DNA of 64,000 nt from positions 62,001-126,000 of the forward strand of contig NZ_JACWZY010000025.1 of the NCBI RefSeq assembly GCF_014699005.1, read 5' to 3'. The stretch comes from Spirosoma profusum. Lineage in GTDB: Bacteria > Bacteroidota > Bacteroidia > Cytophagales > Spirosomataceae. Below, in pieces: positions 37,439 through 47,142 of the stretch (positions are counted from its first letter, which is position 1; every line of letters starts with the position of its first letter). The translations under genes and the position numbers were made by a program. A model generated the notes under the pieces. It had not been told where the DNA came from. It saw only the letters and a program-made list of their open reading frames with translations, and did no database searches.

Positions 37439-38440
37439 ATGGCAGATCAGCCCAACTGGCTTTATAAATTAGGGAATCTACTCGTGCCCTCCAGCCAGAG
37501 CCAAACCACCTCTATCGCTACGGTAACGAATAAACGGATCTTAACTGAATTGGTGAATTCGTTTGAGGATTCCATAAGTCGGGAGTCTGTTGGATCAAGT
37601 ATGCTGTTCAATGCGCACTTTCTGATTATCCTGCATCCGGATACCTACGAAGAACGCCAGAACGCATTTCCGGTTATTGTCGATGAAGCGGTAAAGGCAT
37701 TTAAAGCCATTATTGAGTTGCACAAAGGCCAGTATGAACGGGTAGCGCCAGTTGCCTCCAGCTGGTTTTTTAAATTTGGTGGCGGACGAGAGTTTGGTGG
37801 GGAAACGGTCTCTCCGTCAGATATCTACGTAGTGGGTGCGCTGACTGGAATTTTGCCCGGTAATGAACAACGCCAATCCCCGGATAAGCTGCACGTAACG
37901 CGCCGTGTCAAACAAACCAATCGCTACGAAAAAGTCGATGTTGACTTCAATACATTTCAGCATATCGACTTTCGCGAACCGGGGGCGTTTGTCGTAAAAT
38001 TTAAATTTGATACGTCGCCCATCCAAAACGAACGGACGCCAATGCCGGGATCAGCCACCCGAAACGTAGCTGATTTACCACGTAGCATTGCTGCCGGACT
38101 GGCCGAAATAACGTATTATATTGCCGAGTTAAACAAAGAAGATACGTATCTGATGCGCGACCGGGAAATTGTGGTAGCCCGGGAAGAGCCCGATAATCAA
38201 CATTTCCCGAACTATCTGCTCCTTGAATCGGCCTACGTATCGAACCCGCACGCACGCATTCGGTATGACGACGCAACCCAAATGTTTCAGCTCGCATCGT
38301 TCAGTCGAAATGAAACCCGCGTGAATGAACAGCTCATTCCACGTAGTGAACCTGCTAATCCACAGTGGTATACCTTACCCGACAAGGCCCAGATTCTGAT
38401 CAATAGTATGGTTACGCTAAACTTCCAACGTACTACGTAA
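37439..38440 (+). CDS. FHA-like regulatory protein at head of the envelope cluster
   Basis: Start at ATG 37439 (333 residues, MADQPNWLYKLGNLL); the ATG at 37406 adds 11 residues. Residues about 45-125 form an N-terminal domain (FNAHFLIILHPDTYEERQ...VIVDEAVKAFKAI) that recalls the DUF3662 head of actinobacterial FhaA. The C-terminal 80 residues (LLESAYVSNPHARIRYDDAT, then DKAQILINSMVTLNF) read as an FHA-like fold, with Ser-x-x-x-x-Arg spacing altered from the usual. No membrane segment, so it is probably a cytoplasmic phosphothreonine-reading partner of the kinases downstream. Domain calls are inferences from pattern and context. Confidence 0.6.
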   Translation: MADQPNWLYKLGNLLVPSSQSQTTSIATVTNKRILTELVNSFEDSISRESVGSSMLFNAHFLIILHPDTYEERQNAFPVIVDEAVKAFKAIIELHKGQYERVAPVASSWFFKFGGGREFGGETVSPSDIYVVGALTGILPGNEQRQSPDKLHVTRRVKQTNRYEKVDVDFNTFQHIDFREPGAFVVKFKFDTSPIQNERTPMPGSATRNVADLPRSIAAGLAEITYYIAELNKEDTYLMRDREIVVAREEPDNQHFPNYLLLESAYVSNPHARIRYDDATQMFQLASFSRNETRVNEQLIPRSEPANPQWYTLPDKAQILINSMVTLNFQRTT

Positions 38441-38442
38441 GC

Positions 38443-38526
38443 ATGATTGATGCGCTACTTGTTTTCGTGTTGCTCCTGTTTGTTGTGTTTCTGGTCTTGA
38501 AACATTTTCAGGATTTACCACGATAA
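38443..38526 (+). CDS. 27-residue single-pass membrane peptide
   Basis: ATG 38443 lies 2 bp after the stop of the FHA-like gene and the frame closes at 38526. The product is MIDALLVFVLLLFVVFLVLK plus a short polar tail, that is, one hydrophobic helix with almost nothing else. Translational coupling to the upstream gene is likely. Small membrane peptides like this often modulate a larger membrane partner; here the kinases, the phosphatase and the SEDS-PBP protein are candidates. It could also be a chance ORF. Confidence 0.5.
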   Translation: MIDALLVFVLLLFVVFLVLKHFQDLPR

Positions 38527-38623
38527 ATAAACAATACTATTTCTGCCAGGATGAGCAGTGGATTTTTCGACAGAGCCAATTTGCTACGTCGACCTGACTG
38601 CAAATCCTGCAATTCGCTACTGA

Positions 38624-40072
38624 ATGAATTCATTGGAATTTACCGGCAAGACCGACGTAGGCCAGCGCCGAACCGATAATCAGGATGCCTTTGTCTGCTC
38701 AACGATTTGGGCAGAAACGAGTGCATTGCTGGCTGTTATCGACGGTGTGGGCGGCTATGCCGGGGGCGACCGGGCTGCGGCTATCGCAAAGGAGTCGATT
38801 GAACAGTACATGGCCACGCCGAACGGTAATCCGTTGTCGATGCTGCGCGAAGCGGTTGTGTTTGCCAATAACCAAATCAATACCCAACGACATCAGGAGC
38901 GTCAACTGGCACAAATGTGTTGTGTACTGACCACCGCTGTAGCTGATAGCCAGTCGGGTAAGTTGTACTACGTTCATGTGGGTGATACCCGTTTATACCG
39001 ATACCGTCAGGGAGTTCTCGAAAAACTGACGTACGATCATTCCCTGGTTGGTGTGCGGGAGGATGCCAATGAACTTACCGAAGCCGAAGCGATGGCGCAC
39101 CCGCGACGTAACGAAATTTTGCGGGACGTCGGCTCAGAGGAGCATCGGGTAGATGACCCTGATTTCCTGGAGTCGGGGGAAACGGATTTTCTGCCGGGCG
39201 ATACGTTGCTGCTCTGCAGCGACGGCCTGACCGATATGATTACGCAGGCGCAGATCAAGACGGTTCTGGATCAAAAACGAACGCTTGACGAGCAGACAAT
39301 CGAATTGATTCGGAAAGCCAATCTGAAAGGTGGTAAGGATAACATTACAGTCGTTCTGGCTAAAAACAATACGTTAGCGGCCAAACCTCCGACGAGTGCA
39401 ACCAAGGTTGTCGACGTACCAACACCGAAATTACCACCTGCTATTGTTCCTCCTATTTCGCAAGAGGAATCGTCTGCCGAACCAAAGCCAGCTAAGAAAC
39501 GCTCAACTGGATTACTGGCTCTGTTTGGATTGTTGACCATCGGACTGATTGCCGCAATTGTATGGTATCAATATCAGCCATCAGGCCAATCTGATACGTC
39601 AGCGGATAGTGTGAGAACGATCACCACTCAGCCGAACGTAGCATCGGCGGTAGCGGAAACAGGAGTGAGGTTTGATTCACTGCTACAAATCGCTTATCGT
39701 AGTAAAGACCATCGTCTGGTTTTGCCTGCCGATACGTTTCGACTTACCAAAACTTTGCTGGTAACTGATTCCTTGCAACGTATCACGGGCGATAACCGGC
39801 TGACAGTCTTGCTGCCCGCCGACTCAACGCAGACATACGTAGCACTACGTATCAACCGTTCAGGAACTGTGAACCTGGAAAATATGGTGATCAGTGGGTT
39901 TAAGACGGGTATCGAAACAACGCACGATGCAAAGTTGCAGCTTTCAAACGTGTACTTCAAAAATGTGGGTTTGCCTATAAGTGCTTCTGTTCGGCAGGAT
40001 ACGTTTCGTAAAGCCGTTGTCATGATGTCGGTACAACATGGGCCTGATTCAACCAAAACAAGACGCCGTTAA
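38624..40072 (+). CDS. PP2C-type Ser/Thr phosphatase with membrane helix and extracytoplasmic domain
   Basis: 482 residues. The N-terminal PP2C domain (about 1-250) shows the metal motifs TDNQDAF, VIDGVGGYAGGD, LCSDGLTD and GGKDNITVV. A Pro-rich linker leads to one membrane helix (about 294-317). The outer domain (about 340-470) looks beta-helical (NRSGTVNLENMVISGFKTGI), as if it binds a ligand such as a cell-wall fragment; this is inference. The stop overlaps the next kinase start (TAATG), so phosphatase and kinase are translationally coupled, as expected for a PstP-type partner. Confidence 0.88.
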   Translation: MNSLEFTGKTDVGQRRTDNQDAFVCSTIWAETSALLAVIDGVGGYAGGDRAAAIAKESIEQYMATPNGNPLSMLREAVVFANNQINTQRHQERQLAQMCCVLTTAVADSQSGKLYYVHVGDTRLYRYRQGVLEKLTYDHSLVGVREDANELTEAEAMAHPRRNEILRDVGSEEHRVDDPDFLESGETDFLPGDTLLLCSDGLTDMITQAQIKTVLDQKRTLDEQTIELIRKANLKGGKDNITVVLAKNNTLAAKPPTSATKVVDVPTPKLPPAIVPPISQEESSAEPKPAKKRSTGLLALFGLLTIGLIAAIVWYQYQPSGQSDTSADSVRTITTQPNVASAVAETGVRFDSLLQIAYRSKDHRLVLPADTFRLTKTLLVTDSLQRITGDNRLTVLLPADSTQTYVALRINRSGTVNLENMVISGFKTGIETTHDAKLQLSNVYFKNVGLPISASVRQDTFRKAVVMMSVQHGPDSTKTRRR

Positions 40073-41625
40073 TGTCCACGATTCGATTTGATACGCGGTT
40101 TCCGGGCTACGAAGTACTAAGCGAATTAGGACGTAGCAACGCACGCATTCTGAAGGCGCGTCATCTGGCAACGGGCGATCTGGTGGCGATTAAGCATTTT
40201 GCGCTCAATACTGACGCCGAAACGCTACGTCGGTTTGAGCGGGAATCGGCTATTATGACCAGCATTGCCCATCCTAATATCGTAAAGGTGCGGGAGGTTC
40301 GGCTGGAAGCTGAGTTGCCTTACCTCGTCATGGAACTCATTGAGGGGGGCAGCCTGAAGCAACTCATCGACAGCCAGGGTGCGTTGGATGTACCAACAGT
40401 CAGTCGGTTAGGGTTGCAAATGGCTAGTGCGTTTAAGGCGATTCATCCACAGGGCATCGTTCACCGTGATATTAAACCCGAGAATATTTTGTATCGCCCT
40501 CTGCCCAGTGGCGAGCTGCATTTTCTGCTTACCGATTTTGGCGTGGCCCGGTTGCACGAGCAATCGAATACGATGACGGGGCAGTCGCTGATGACCTATG
40601 AATACGCGTCGCCGGAGCAGTTTAACGATCCACGTAATGTTAGTGTCGCAACGGATTATTACTCCTTAGGTGTGGTCTTGTATGAATGCCTGCATGGAAG
40701 TGTACCGTTTGCGCTGGATGACCATACAGGCATTGTGACTTTCATGAATAAAGTGTTGACGGAAGCTCCACCCGCCCTGACGATTTCCAGGAACGACCAG
40801 ACTCTTAGCCCGTTTACAGATTTACTTCGGGGGTTGTTGCAAAAGAAAGCCGCTGATCGACTGAGCGATCCTGATGAGTTAACCTGGTTGATTAAACAGG
40901 CCGAACTAGCTTATTTTCAAGCCAACCGCACCAGCTCTACACGACCGTCAACGCCCGAGCCAACAAAGCCCCCGATTATTAGTGAACCTAGCCAAAATGC
41001 GGTTAACGTAGCATCTGTTACGTTACCGGAAGAGAAGCCAGTGCCAAGACCTACCCCTCGTCAGCCAATGTCAGGTGGACTAAAATGGGCTGCACTTGCT
41101 TTGGCTATTTTGTTAGGAAGCGTCGGCCTGTACTACGTTGTTCTCAAGCCAAAAACCAATACACGTACAACAATTGCCGATACGTCAATCCCTAGCACTG
41201 ATACGTCTGGGAGAGTCAATTCTAACGAAGAAACGATACGTCGTCAACAGGAAGAAGTGGAGGCCGTACGACAGGAACAGCTCAGACAGGAAGCTCTGGC
41301 TGCGGTTAAGAGGCTGACTGTTAAGGTGAATGATTATCGGGTAGGCTTATTCGGCGGGATCAAAAATGTGCAACTTCAATTGAGCAACCCGAGCCAGATT
41401 ACCTTTTCGTCGGTTGCTGTTAAAGTGAACTATTATAAAGATGGTGGAGGGCTGTATAAATCTGAAAAGGTGTATTTCAGCAACATCGGCCCCAATTCGT
41501 CGCTAATCGAGAACGCGCCCAATAGTGATCGGGGGACTAAAGTTACCTACAAAATTGTCGAACATCGGTTTGCCCAACCTCTGGATTCACTGATGACAAC
41601 TGCTTCATCAGACTCGCTAAATTAA
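40072..41625 (+). CDS. Membrane Ser/Thr protein kinase 1
   Basis: 517 residues. The kinase domain occupies about 5-275: VAIKHF (ATP Lys), HRDIKPEN with catalytic Asp133, DFG, and YASPE for APE. The Gly-rich loop is unusual (LGRSNARILKA), lacking the second and third Gly. One membrane helix (about 338-358) follows, then a coiled coil rich in Gln/Glu and an outer beta domain (about 415-500) resembling a sandwich. The topology is that of PknB-type sensor kinases but without PASTA repeats. It overlaps the phosphatase gene and precedes a paralogue by 7 bp. Confidence 0.9.
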   Translation: MSTIRFDTRFPGYEVLSELGRSNARILKARHLATGDLVAIKHFALNTDAETLRRFERESAIMTSIAHPNIVKVREVRLEAELPYLVMELIEGGSLKQLIDSQGALDVPTVSRLGLQMASAFKAIHPQGIVHRDIKPENILYRPLPSGELHFLLTDFGVARLHEQSNTMTGQSLMTYEYASPEQFNDPRNVSVATDYYSLGVVLYECLHGSVPFALDDHTGIVTFMNKVLTEAPPALTISRNDQTLSPFTDLLRGLLQKKAADRLSDPDELTWLIKQAELAYFQANRTSSTRPSTPEPTKPPIISEPSQNAVNVASVTLPEEKPVPRPTPRQPMSGGLKWAALALAILLGSVGLYYVVLKPKTNTRTTIADTSIPSTDTSGRVNSNEETIRRQQEEVEAVRQEQLRQEALAAVKRLTVKVNDYRVGLFGGIKNVQLQLSNPSQITFSSVAVKVNYYKDGGGLYKSEKVYFSNIGPNSSLIENAPNSDRGTKVTYKIVEHRFAQPLDSLMTTASSDSLN

Positions 41626-41632
41626 TTGACTC

Positions 41633-42928
41633 ATGCCAACTGTAAGTGTCAATACGCATTTTCCGGGTTACGAAATTATTGGCGAATTAGGACGTAGCAA
41701 CGCGCGTGTTTTGAAGGCGCGTCATCTGGCAACGGGCGATTTAGTCGCGATTAAACACTTCACCGTCAATACGGATGCTGATACGTTGCGCCGATTTCGT
41801 CTCGAATCGCAGCTGATGACCGATATTCAGCATCCGAACGTAGTACGTGTGCGGGAAGTGCAGCTGGACATGCCGATGCCGTTCATCGTAATGGAATGGG
41901 TGGAGGGCGGCAACTTGCGTACGCTTCTCGGCGAACAGGGCTATCTGGACGTATCAAACACGATTCGACTGGGGTTACAAATGGCCGAAGCTTTTAAGGC
42001 GATTCATACTCGCGACATTATTCACCGCGATATCAAACCCGAAAACATTCTCTTCCGACCGTTGCCCAGTGGCGAACTTCATTTTCTCCTGACGGATTTT
42101 GGTGTGGCTCGTCTACGTGAGCAATCACAAACGATGACGGGCCAGTCCTTAATGACTTACGAATACGCGTCGCCGGAGCAGTTCGATAATCCACGGGGCG
42201 TTGATGAGGCTACAGATTACTACTCGCTGGGTGTGGTTTTGTATGAATGCCTGTCGGGCAGGGTGCCGTTTTCGATGAGTGATAGTGCCGGGATCGCTAC
42301 GTTCATGGGGCATGTTCTGCGAACACAACCCCCAGCGTTGTTGCTGCCTTCAGGTCAATACGTTCCTCCAAGTCTGGATGAAATTCTGGAATCGACATTA
42401 GTCAAAAATCCATCTGAACGACTTCGTGATGCCAACGAACTTATATTTCTGTTGCGGCAAGCCAATCTCGAACAGTTGCAGACAAACCGACCTGCGGAAC
42501 GTCAGGTACGTACTTCTTCGCGTACGATGGCGGCTCCTGTACAGATGCGTCAACCGGTAACGCCAGCCGTACCTATACCTGATTATGAGCCCGAGCGCCG
42601 TTCGAACGGATGGGCGATTGGACTGGCTTTTTTTATCGTTACGTTATTGATTGGACTGGCTATTCTGTACAAGAATTATCAGGATAAAGCCAATCACAAG
42701 AAGGCCCAAATTGTAGCTGATTCAACGTTGACAGTGCCTGATTCAGCTTATACCGATACGATGGCAGAAGATACGACAGAGGCCTCATCAGGCTATCTAA
42801 TCGAGAATCCAACGGATTCGACTGCAACGGAAAGTATTCCGGAGTCAGTTCCCGAACCGCCTGCATCAACGTCATCCGTCTCCGATTCATCGAAAGCGGT
42901 CGTTGATTCAACAAAGTCGTCTAACTAA
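41633..42928 (+). CDS. Membrane Ser/Thr protein kinase 2 (tandem paralogue)
   Basis: 431 residues, about 70 percent identical by eye to kinase 1 through the catalytic domain, with catalytic Asp133 in the same position and the same odd Gly-rich loop (LGRSNARVLKA). Membrane helix at about 326-346. The outer part differs completely: a short low-complexity tail rich in Ser, Thr, Asp and Glu with no folded domain, so it may be a regulator or anchor, or a phosphorylation target, rather than a sensor. The pair arose by tandem duplication and then lost or exchanged the tail. Confidence 0.9.
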   Translation: MPTVSVNTHFPGYEIIGELGRSNARVLKARHLATGDLVAIKHFTVNTDADTLRRFRLESQLMTDIQHPNVVRVREVQLDMPMPFIVMEWVEGGNLRTLLGEQGYLDVSNTIRLGLQMAEAFKAIHTRDIIHRDIKPENILFRPLPSGELHFLLTDFGVARLREQSQTMTGQSLMTYEYASPEQFDNPRGVDEATDYYSLGVVLYECLSGRVPFSMSDSAGIATFMGHVLRTQPPALLLPSGQYVPPSLDEILESTLVKNPSERLRDANELIFLLRQANLEQLQTNRPAERQVRTSSRTMAAPVQMRQPVTPAVPIPDYEPERRSNGWAIGLAFFIVTLLIGLAILYKNYQDKANHKKAQIVADSTLTVPDSAYTDTMAEDTTEASSGYLIENPTDSTATESIPESVPEPPASTSSVSDSSKAVVDSTKSSN

Positions 42929-42974
42929 CGTGAACTGTGGAAATTCCCAAGATTAATAACTTGATTTTGACTGC

Positions 42975-43083
42975 ATTGCTGGCGCACAGGGCTTCGACAG
43001 GCTTAGCCTGACAGGCCAGCTCGATCCAAGAAATTTAAGTAGCCTGTCAGGCTGAGCCTGTCGAAGCCCTGTGCGCCAGCAAT
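42975..43083. repeat. Long palindrome (core CTTCGACAGGCT) between kinase 2 and the SEDS-PBP gene
   Basis: Arms 42975-43016 and 43042-43083, 42 bp each with a single mismatch and a 25-base loop. It occupies half of the 217-bp gap. The core GACAGGCTnAGCCTGTC is itself palindromic. Different in sequence from the four family A copies. Confidence 0.85.
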
Positions 43084-43145
43084 ACGTTTACTTAGCCATA
43101 ATTCACGTTAACTAACGGGCCTGTAATTTACTGCAACACCACAAC

Positions 43146-46100
43146 ATGAATGTTTCTTCTGCCCCTTCCGGGCGTTTGTATTTGCTTGGCTCAACGGTTC
43201 TTTTGCTACTTCTCTTTGGGCGGTTGTATATGAACCTGTCTCCCGCGTTGAACCAGGCTAAAGAAGCACTGGCCAGCGGGCAGGCATTAACACTCGACTC
43301 AGGGTTGAAATCAGCGTCAATCCAGCGACTTCTCAACACGGGTAATTACTATAGCGACCCGAAAGACGGAGACTTGATTGCTGATACGTTGGCTGCCAAG
43401 CTTCGGCAAAATGGCTCGCCTGATAATCTGGGAACTTTAAACAAACGGCTGTTTTCAGTGCAGGCTCCTGTGGCCTGGCGCAGTCGGATTGGTGGTGTCG
43501 ACTTTCAGAGCCGGTTGCAGGTATCCCGCCAGCAAATGGGCTTCGACTCGGTGCTTTACATTCGCGAACTAAATAACCCTAAACCATATCCCGGTACCGT
43601 TAACGCAGGAAGTGGAACGGAGTCAATATCGGGCCGGGTTACGCGCGACGAAAAACCGATGGTGAACGTATTGGTTCAACTAAAGCGCCATCCTGCCACC
43701 GCCCAACCCGATACGTTACCTGATCGGTTTACGTACGCCCGAACGGATACTGATGGAAAATTTTCATTTACTGGTTTGTCGGAAGGTTCGGGATATAGCG
43801 TTGTTCCGCTTAAGCCCGGTTTTGAATTTGGGAGCCGACGGGGTACAAACCACTTGACTAGCGATCAGTCGTATACTTTCACCGCTCGTCGGCATCAACT
43901 GCGCCTGATTGGCTCAACGGTTTATGGGCAACTCAAGAAAGACCATGCCTTTATTGTTCGCACGCCAACTGCGTTTACGGCACAATTCTGGACCATTGTG
44001 GTGCTGTATATGCTGGTTTTCTGGCTTGTGCAGGGTTTTTGGGATATCCGACGCTTTCAGCCCGATCCGCTATTATTGCCCATTCTGATGTTATTGACGG
44101 GTATATCGGTGCTGACGCTTTTAGCCATTCAGGACCCGTTGCAGGATATACTTTACGCCTGGCAAACCTTGCAGGGCGTTGCAATTGGTCTGGCTGGCAT
44201 GACGATTTTATCGCAGCTAAACATTGGGCGTTTTTACGCAGATTGGCGCTACGACTGGCTTTTTACGTTCCGAAATCGAAATTCTGTACGTTTGTCGGGC
44301 TGGACGTGGTTGGTGCTTGCGGTTGTTCTTGCTACGTTAACTTTGCTCATCGGTTCGGGGCCGGAAGGAAGTGGTGTGCGGGTAAACCTGTCGATATTAG
44401 GACTGACATTTCAACCCAGTGAGATCACTAAATACCTGCTGCTGATCTTCTTTGCGGGTTTCTTTGCCGCCAATGAACAACAGATTCGACAACTGCCCGA
44501 TCTGCGATGGCGGTTTCAGGTAAGTTTGGGGGCATTGGCTGGTGCTGGACTACTCATGCTGCTTTACCTCCTGCTGGGCGATATGGGCCCTGCCTTAGTC
44601 GTCTGTTTCACGTTCCTGCTGTTTTATAGCATCGCTCGCGGAAACCTGCCACTGACGTTGGTAACGGGCTTTGGTTATGGCGTATCACTCTGGTTACTAA
44701 CCGGTTGGGTCGCTACGTTGCTCAGTTTAGTAATGCTAATCGGGTATATGTATTGGCAAGGCGAAGCGCGTTCGCGGACAAAATTAGGCTGGGTCGCTTT
44801 GCTCACCGAAGCTCCTGTTTTACTTCTTCTGGTAATGGCAATGTTCGCTTTTGGTGATCAACTGCCGTTTGTAGGAAGTCGCCTGGCCGACCGGAAAGCT
44901 ATGTGGCTCAACCCCTGGAATAACGATGTGTACGGGGGCGATCATCTGGCGCACAGTTTCTGGGCATTATCATCCGGTGGCTGGACGGGACAGGGATTAG
45001 GAAAAGGATTCGCGAGTGCCATGCCGGCCGCCCATACCGATATGATTCTGCCTAGCGTAGGGGAAGAATTAGGTGGCTTGGGTGTAGTGGCCGTTTTTCT
45101 GCTGATGGGAATCCTATTACACCGGATTTTATTGCATGCCCGACGAGCAGGCCAGCCCTTTAGCTTCTTCCTGGTGGCCGGTATCGCGATCGCAACGGGC
45201 GTTCAATTTCTGATTATTGCTGGCGGCTCCATTGGGTTATTACCTCTGACAGGAATTAGCGTACCGTTTCTGAGTTATGGCAAAATTTCATTGATTATCA
45301 ATTTAATGGCAATGGGCGTCGTGTTTAGCGTAACGCATCGGCCGGGGCAGGTTGAGCAACGCCAATACCTGGAGAAGCATTATGACGTAGTATTGATGAC
45401 GGGCATTGCCGGGTTTCTGATTGGCGTATTAGTTCTGATCGGTCGCCTGTTACCAATTATCGGCTGGCGGGGTAGTGAGTACATTGTGCGCCCTGCTCGT
45501 GTAGTGACCCGCAACGGTGACCCTGTATACAGCTACAATCCGCGAATCGAGCGGCTGACCCGTGTGCTGGCGGCAGGAACTGTTTATGACCGAAACGGTC
45601 TGGTACTGGCAACAAGCTCTCCCGAACAGATTAGTCAGCAGTCGACGCGACTTCGGGAAAGTGGCCTGAAATCGGAGCAACTTCAAACGCTCACGCAAAA
45701 ACGATTGCAACGGTACTACCCGTTTGGCGAACATCTGTTTTTCTGGACCGGCGATTTGAATACGCAACTGTTCTGGGGTCAAAGCAATGGGTATTATGCC
45801 GAGGCAACCCATTTCAGCGAATTGCGCGGCTTCAACAGTCGCCCGAGAAAAACGACTCTCATTGCTACCGACTACCAGGCCGACCGCTTCAGCCCTACAG
45901 TTCAGCAAACGCGTACACTTACCGCTTATGATTATAGTGAGTTGGCTCCAGCCTTACAGGCCGGAATAGATAGCCGAGAAGTTGCCGAACGTAAAGCCAA
46001 AAACCGTGACATTCATCTGAGTATCAACGCTGAATTGCAGGTCGCGTTGCAGAAGGCTTTGGCTCAATCTGAATACAACAATAAACGGCTTTCGGTGGTA

Positions 46101-47126
46101 GTGCTGGATGCAAGTTCGGGTGATGTAGTGGCGTCGGCGGTTCACCCATTACCGAATCTTAAAACGCCCGAAGTCATGCTGTTGTCAGATCGGGACCGGC
46201 TGAAACTACCGTATCTGGTGACTGAACGCGATCTGGGTATGACGTACGCAACGGCTCCCGGTTCAACGGCTAAAATCCTGACGGCGATGGCTGCGTTTAA
46301 TAAATTGGGTTCGTCGGCGTCGGCGGTTCGTTATCCAATTTCGTGTCAGGAAATTATCCGACGTAGCACGCGGGAATCGGAACCCTGTGGAGAAACGGTC
46401 GATATGCGGAAAGCGATTGTTCGGTCGAGCAATGTCTATTTTATTCGAACGGCTAATGATAACACGTTGGATACTGAACTGGCCGATCTCTATTTGGCCA
46501 CGGGTATGAACGTCGATTTAATTGGCGGCTACTCCTTTTCGGATACGCATACCGATGACGAACGTGTTCAGATTCGGCAGCACTGGCGCGACTCATCCTT
46601 TGTAGTACGTCGGAAATTGTATCAGAGCACCCAATATCCAAGACGATACCGGAGTGAGCTTTCAGGTCTGGCCTGGGGGCAAGGGCAATTGACTGCAACT
46701 CCTGCATCAATAGCCCGGATGGCAGGAGCCATTGCGAATCAGGGCATTTTGCAACCATCGCGCTACGTTCTGGATAAGGCAGGAAAACCACAGGCGATCA
46801 GTGCCGGAAAGCACGTAGCACGTCGGCCAGATTATGCAGAGCAGCTAGAAGAATTCATGATTGAACAATCGAATCCATCAGAGGGACGTAGTAAGATTAG
46901 TGTCGCACGGGTGGCGGGTAAAACCGGTACGCCCGAACGTATCGTGCAGGGTGTTCAGCGGAATGATGGCTGGTACGTATTTTTCGCCCCTACACCCGAT
47001 GGTCGGTCGCATACGGTTGTTTCCGTACGTATCGAGTTAGGCGAATCCTCCGCCGATGCGGTCAACGTAGCGAATAACGTAGTGGCTCCCATTTTGAAAC
47101 AACGTAGTTATTTGGGAAGCTTTTAA
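43146..47126 (+). CDS. SEDS glycosyltransferase-class B PBP fusion (RodA/FtsW plus transpeptidase)
   Basis: 1326 residues. Order: membrane helix (about 10-30); a poorly conserved outer region; a carboxypeptidase-regulatory-like sandwich at about 160-235 (SISGRVTRDEKPMVNVLVQL); then a SEDS membrane domain with about 12 helices (278-760). The SEDS part includes AAHTDMILPSVGEELGGLG; Asp632 is the expected catalytic Asp. A membrane helix follows, then a class B PBP: GTVYDRNGLVLATS, Ser1040-x-x-Lys1043, Ser-Ser-Asn at 1094-1096 and Lys-Thr-Gly at 1259-1261. Polymerase and crosslinker, normally two proteins, are thus one chain with all catalytic residues visible. Neighbouring kinases, phosphatase and FHA proteins suggest phosphorylation control. 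Confidence 0.9.
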   Translation: MNVSSAPSGRLYLLGSTVLLLLLFGRLYMNLSPALNQAKEALASGQALTLDSGLKSASIQRLLNTGNYYSDPKDGDLIADTLAAKLRQNGSPDNLGTLNKRLFSVQAPVAWRSRIGGVDFQSRLQVSRQQMGFDSVLYIRELNNPKPYPGTVNAGSGTESISGRVTRDEKPMVNVLVQLKRHPATAQPDTLPDRFTYARTDTDGKFSFTGLSEGSGYSVVPLKPGFEFGSRRGTNHLTSDQSYTFTARRHQLRLIGSTVYGQLKKDHAFIVRTPTAFTAQFWTIVVLYMLVFWLVQGFWDIRRFQPDPLLLPILMLLTGISVLTLLAIQDPLQDILYAWQTLQGVAIGLAGMTILSQLNIGRFYADWRYDWLFTFRNRNSVRLSGWTWLVLAVVLATLTLLIGSGPEGSGVRVNLSILGLTFQPSEITKYLLLIFFAGFFAANEQQIRQLPDLRWRFQVSLGALAGAGLLMLLYLLLGDMGPALVVCFTFLLFYSIARGNLPLTLVTGFGYGVSLWLLTGWVATLLSLVMLIGYMYWQGEARSRTKLGWVALLTEAPVLLLLVMAMFAFGDQLPFVGSRLADRKAMWLNPWNNDVYGGDHLAHSFWALSSGGWTGQGLGKGFASAMPAAHTDMILPSVGEELGGLGVVAVFLLMGILLHRILLHARRAGQPFSFFLVAGIAIATGVQFLIIAGGSIGLLPLTGISVPFLSYGKISLIINLMAMGVVFSVTHRPGQVEQRQYLEKHYDVVLMTGIAGFLIGVLVLIGRLLPIIGWRGSEYIVRPARVVTRNGDPVYSYNPRIERLTRVLAAGTVYDRNGLVLATSSPEQISQQSTRLRESGLKSEQLQTLTQKRLQRYYPFGEHLFFWTGDLNTQLFWGQSNGYYAEATHFSELRGFNSRPRKTTLIATDYQADRFSPTVQQTRTLTAYDYSELAPALQAGIDSREVAERKAKNRDIHLSINAELQVALQKALAQSEYNNKRLSVVVLDASSGDVVASAVHPLPNLKTPEVMLLSDRDRLKLPYLVTERDLGMTYATAPGSTAKILTAMAAFNKLGSSASAVRYPISCQEIIRRSTRESEPCGETVDMRKAIVRSSNVYFIRTANDNTLDTELADLYLATGMNVDLIGGYSFSDTHTDDERVQIRQHWRDSSFVVRRKLYQSTQYPRRYRSELSGLAWGQGQLTATPASIARMAGAIANQGILQPSRYVLDKAGKPQAISAGKHVARRPDYAEQLEEFMIEQSNPSEGRSKISVARVAGKTGTPERIVQGVQRNDGWYVFFAPTPDGRSHTVVSVRIELGESSADAVNVANNVVAPILKQRSYLGSF

Positions 47127-47142
47127 CAGTGTAACAACTACC

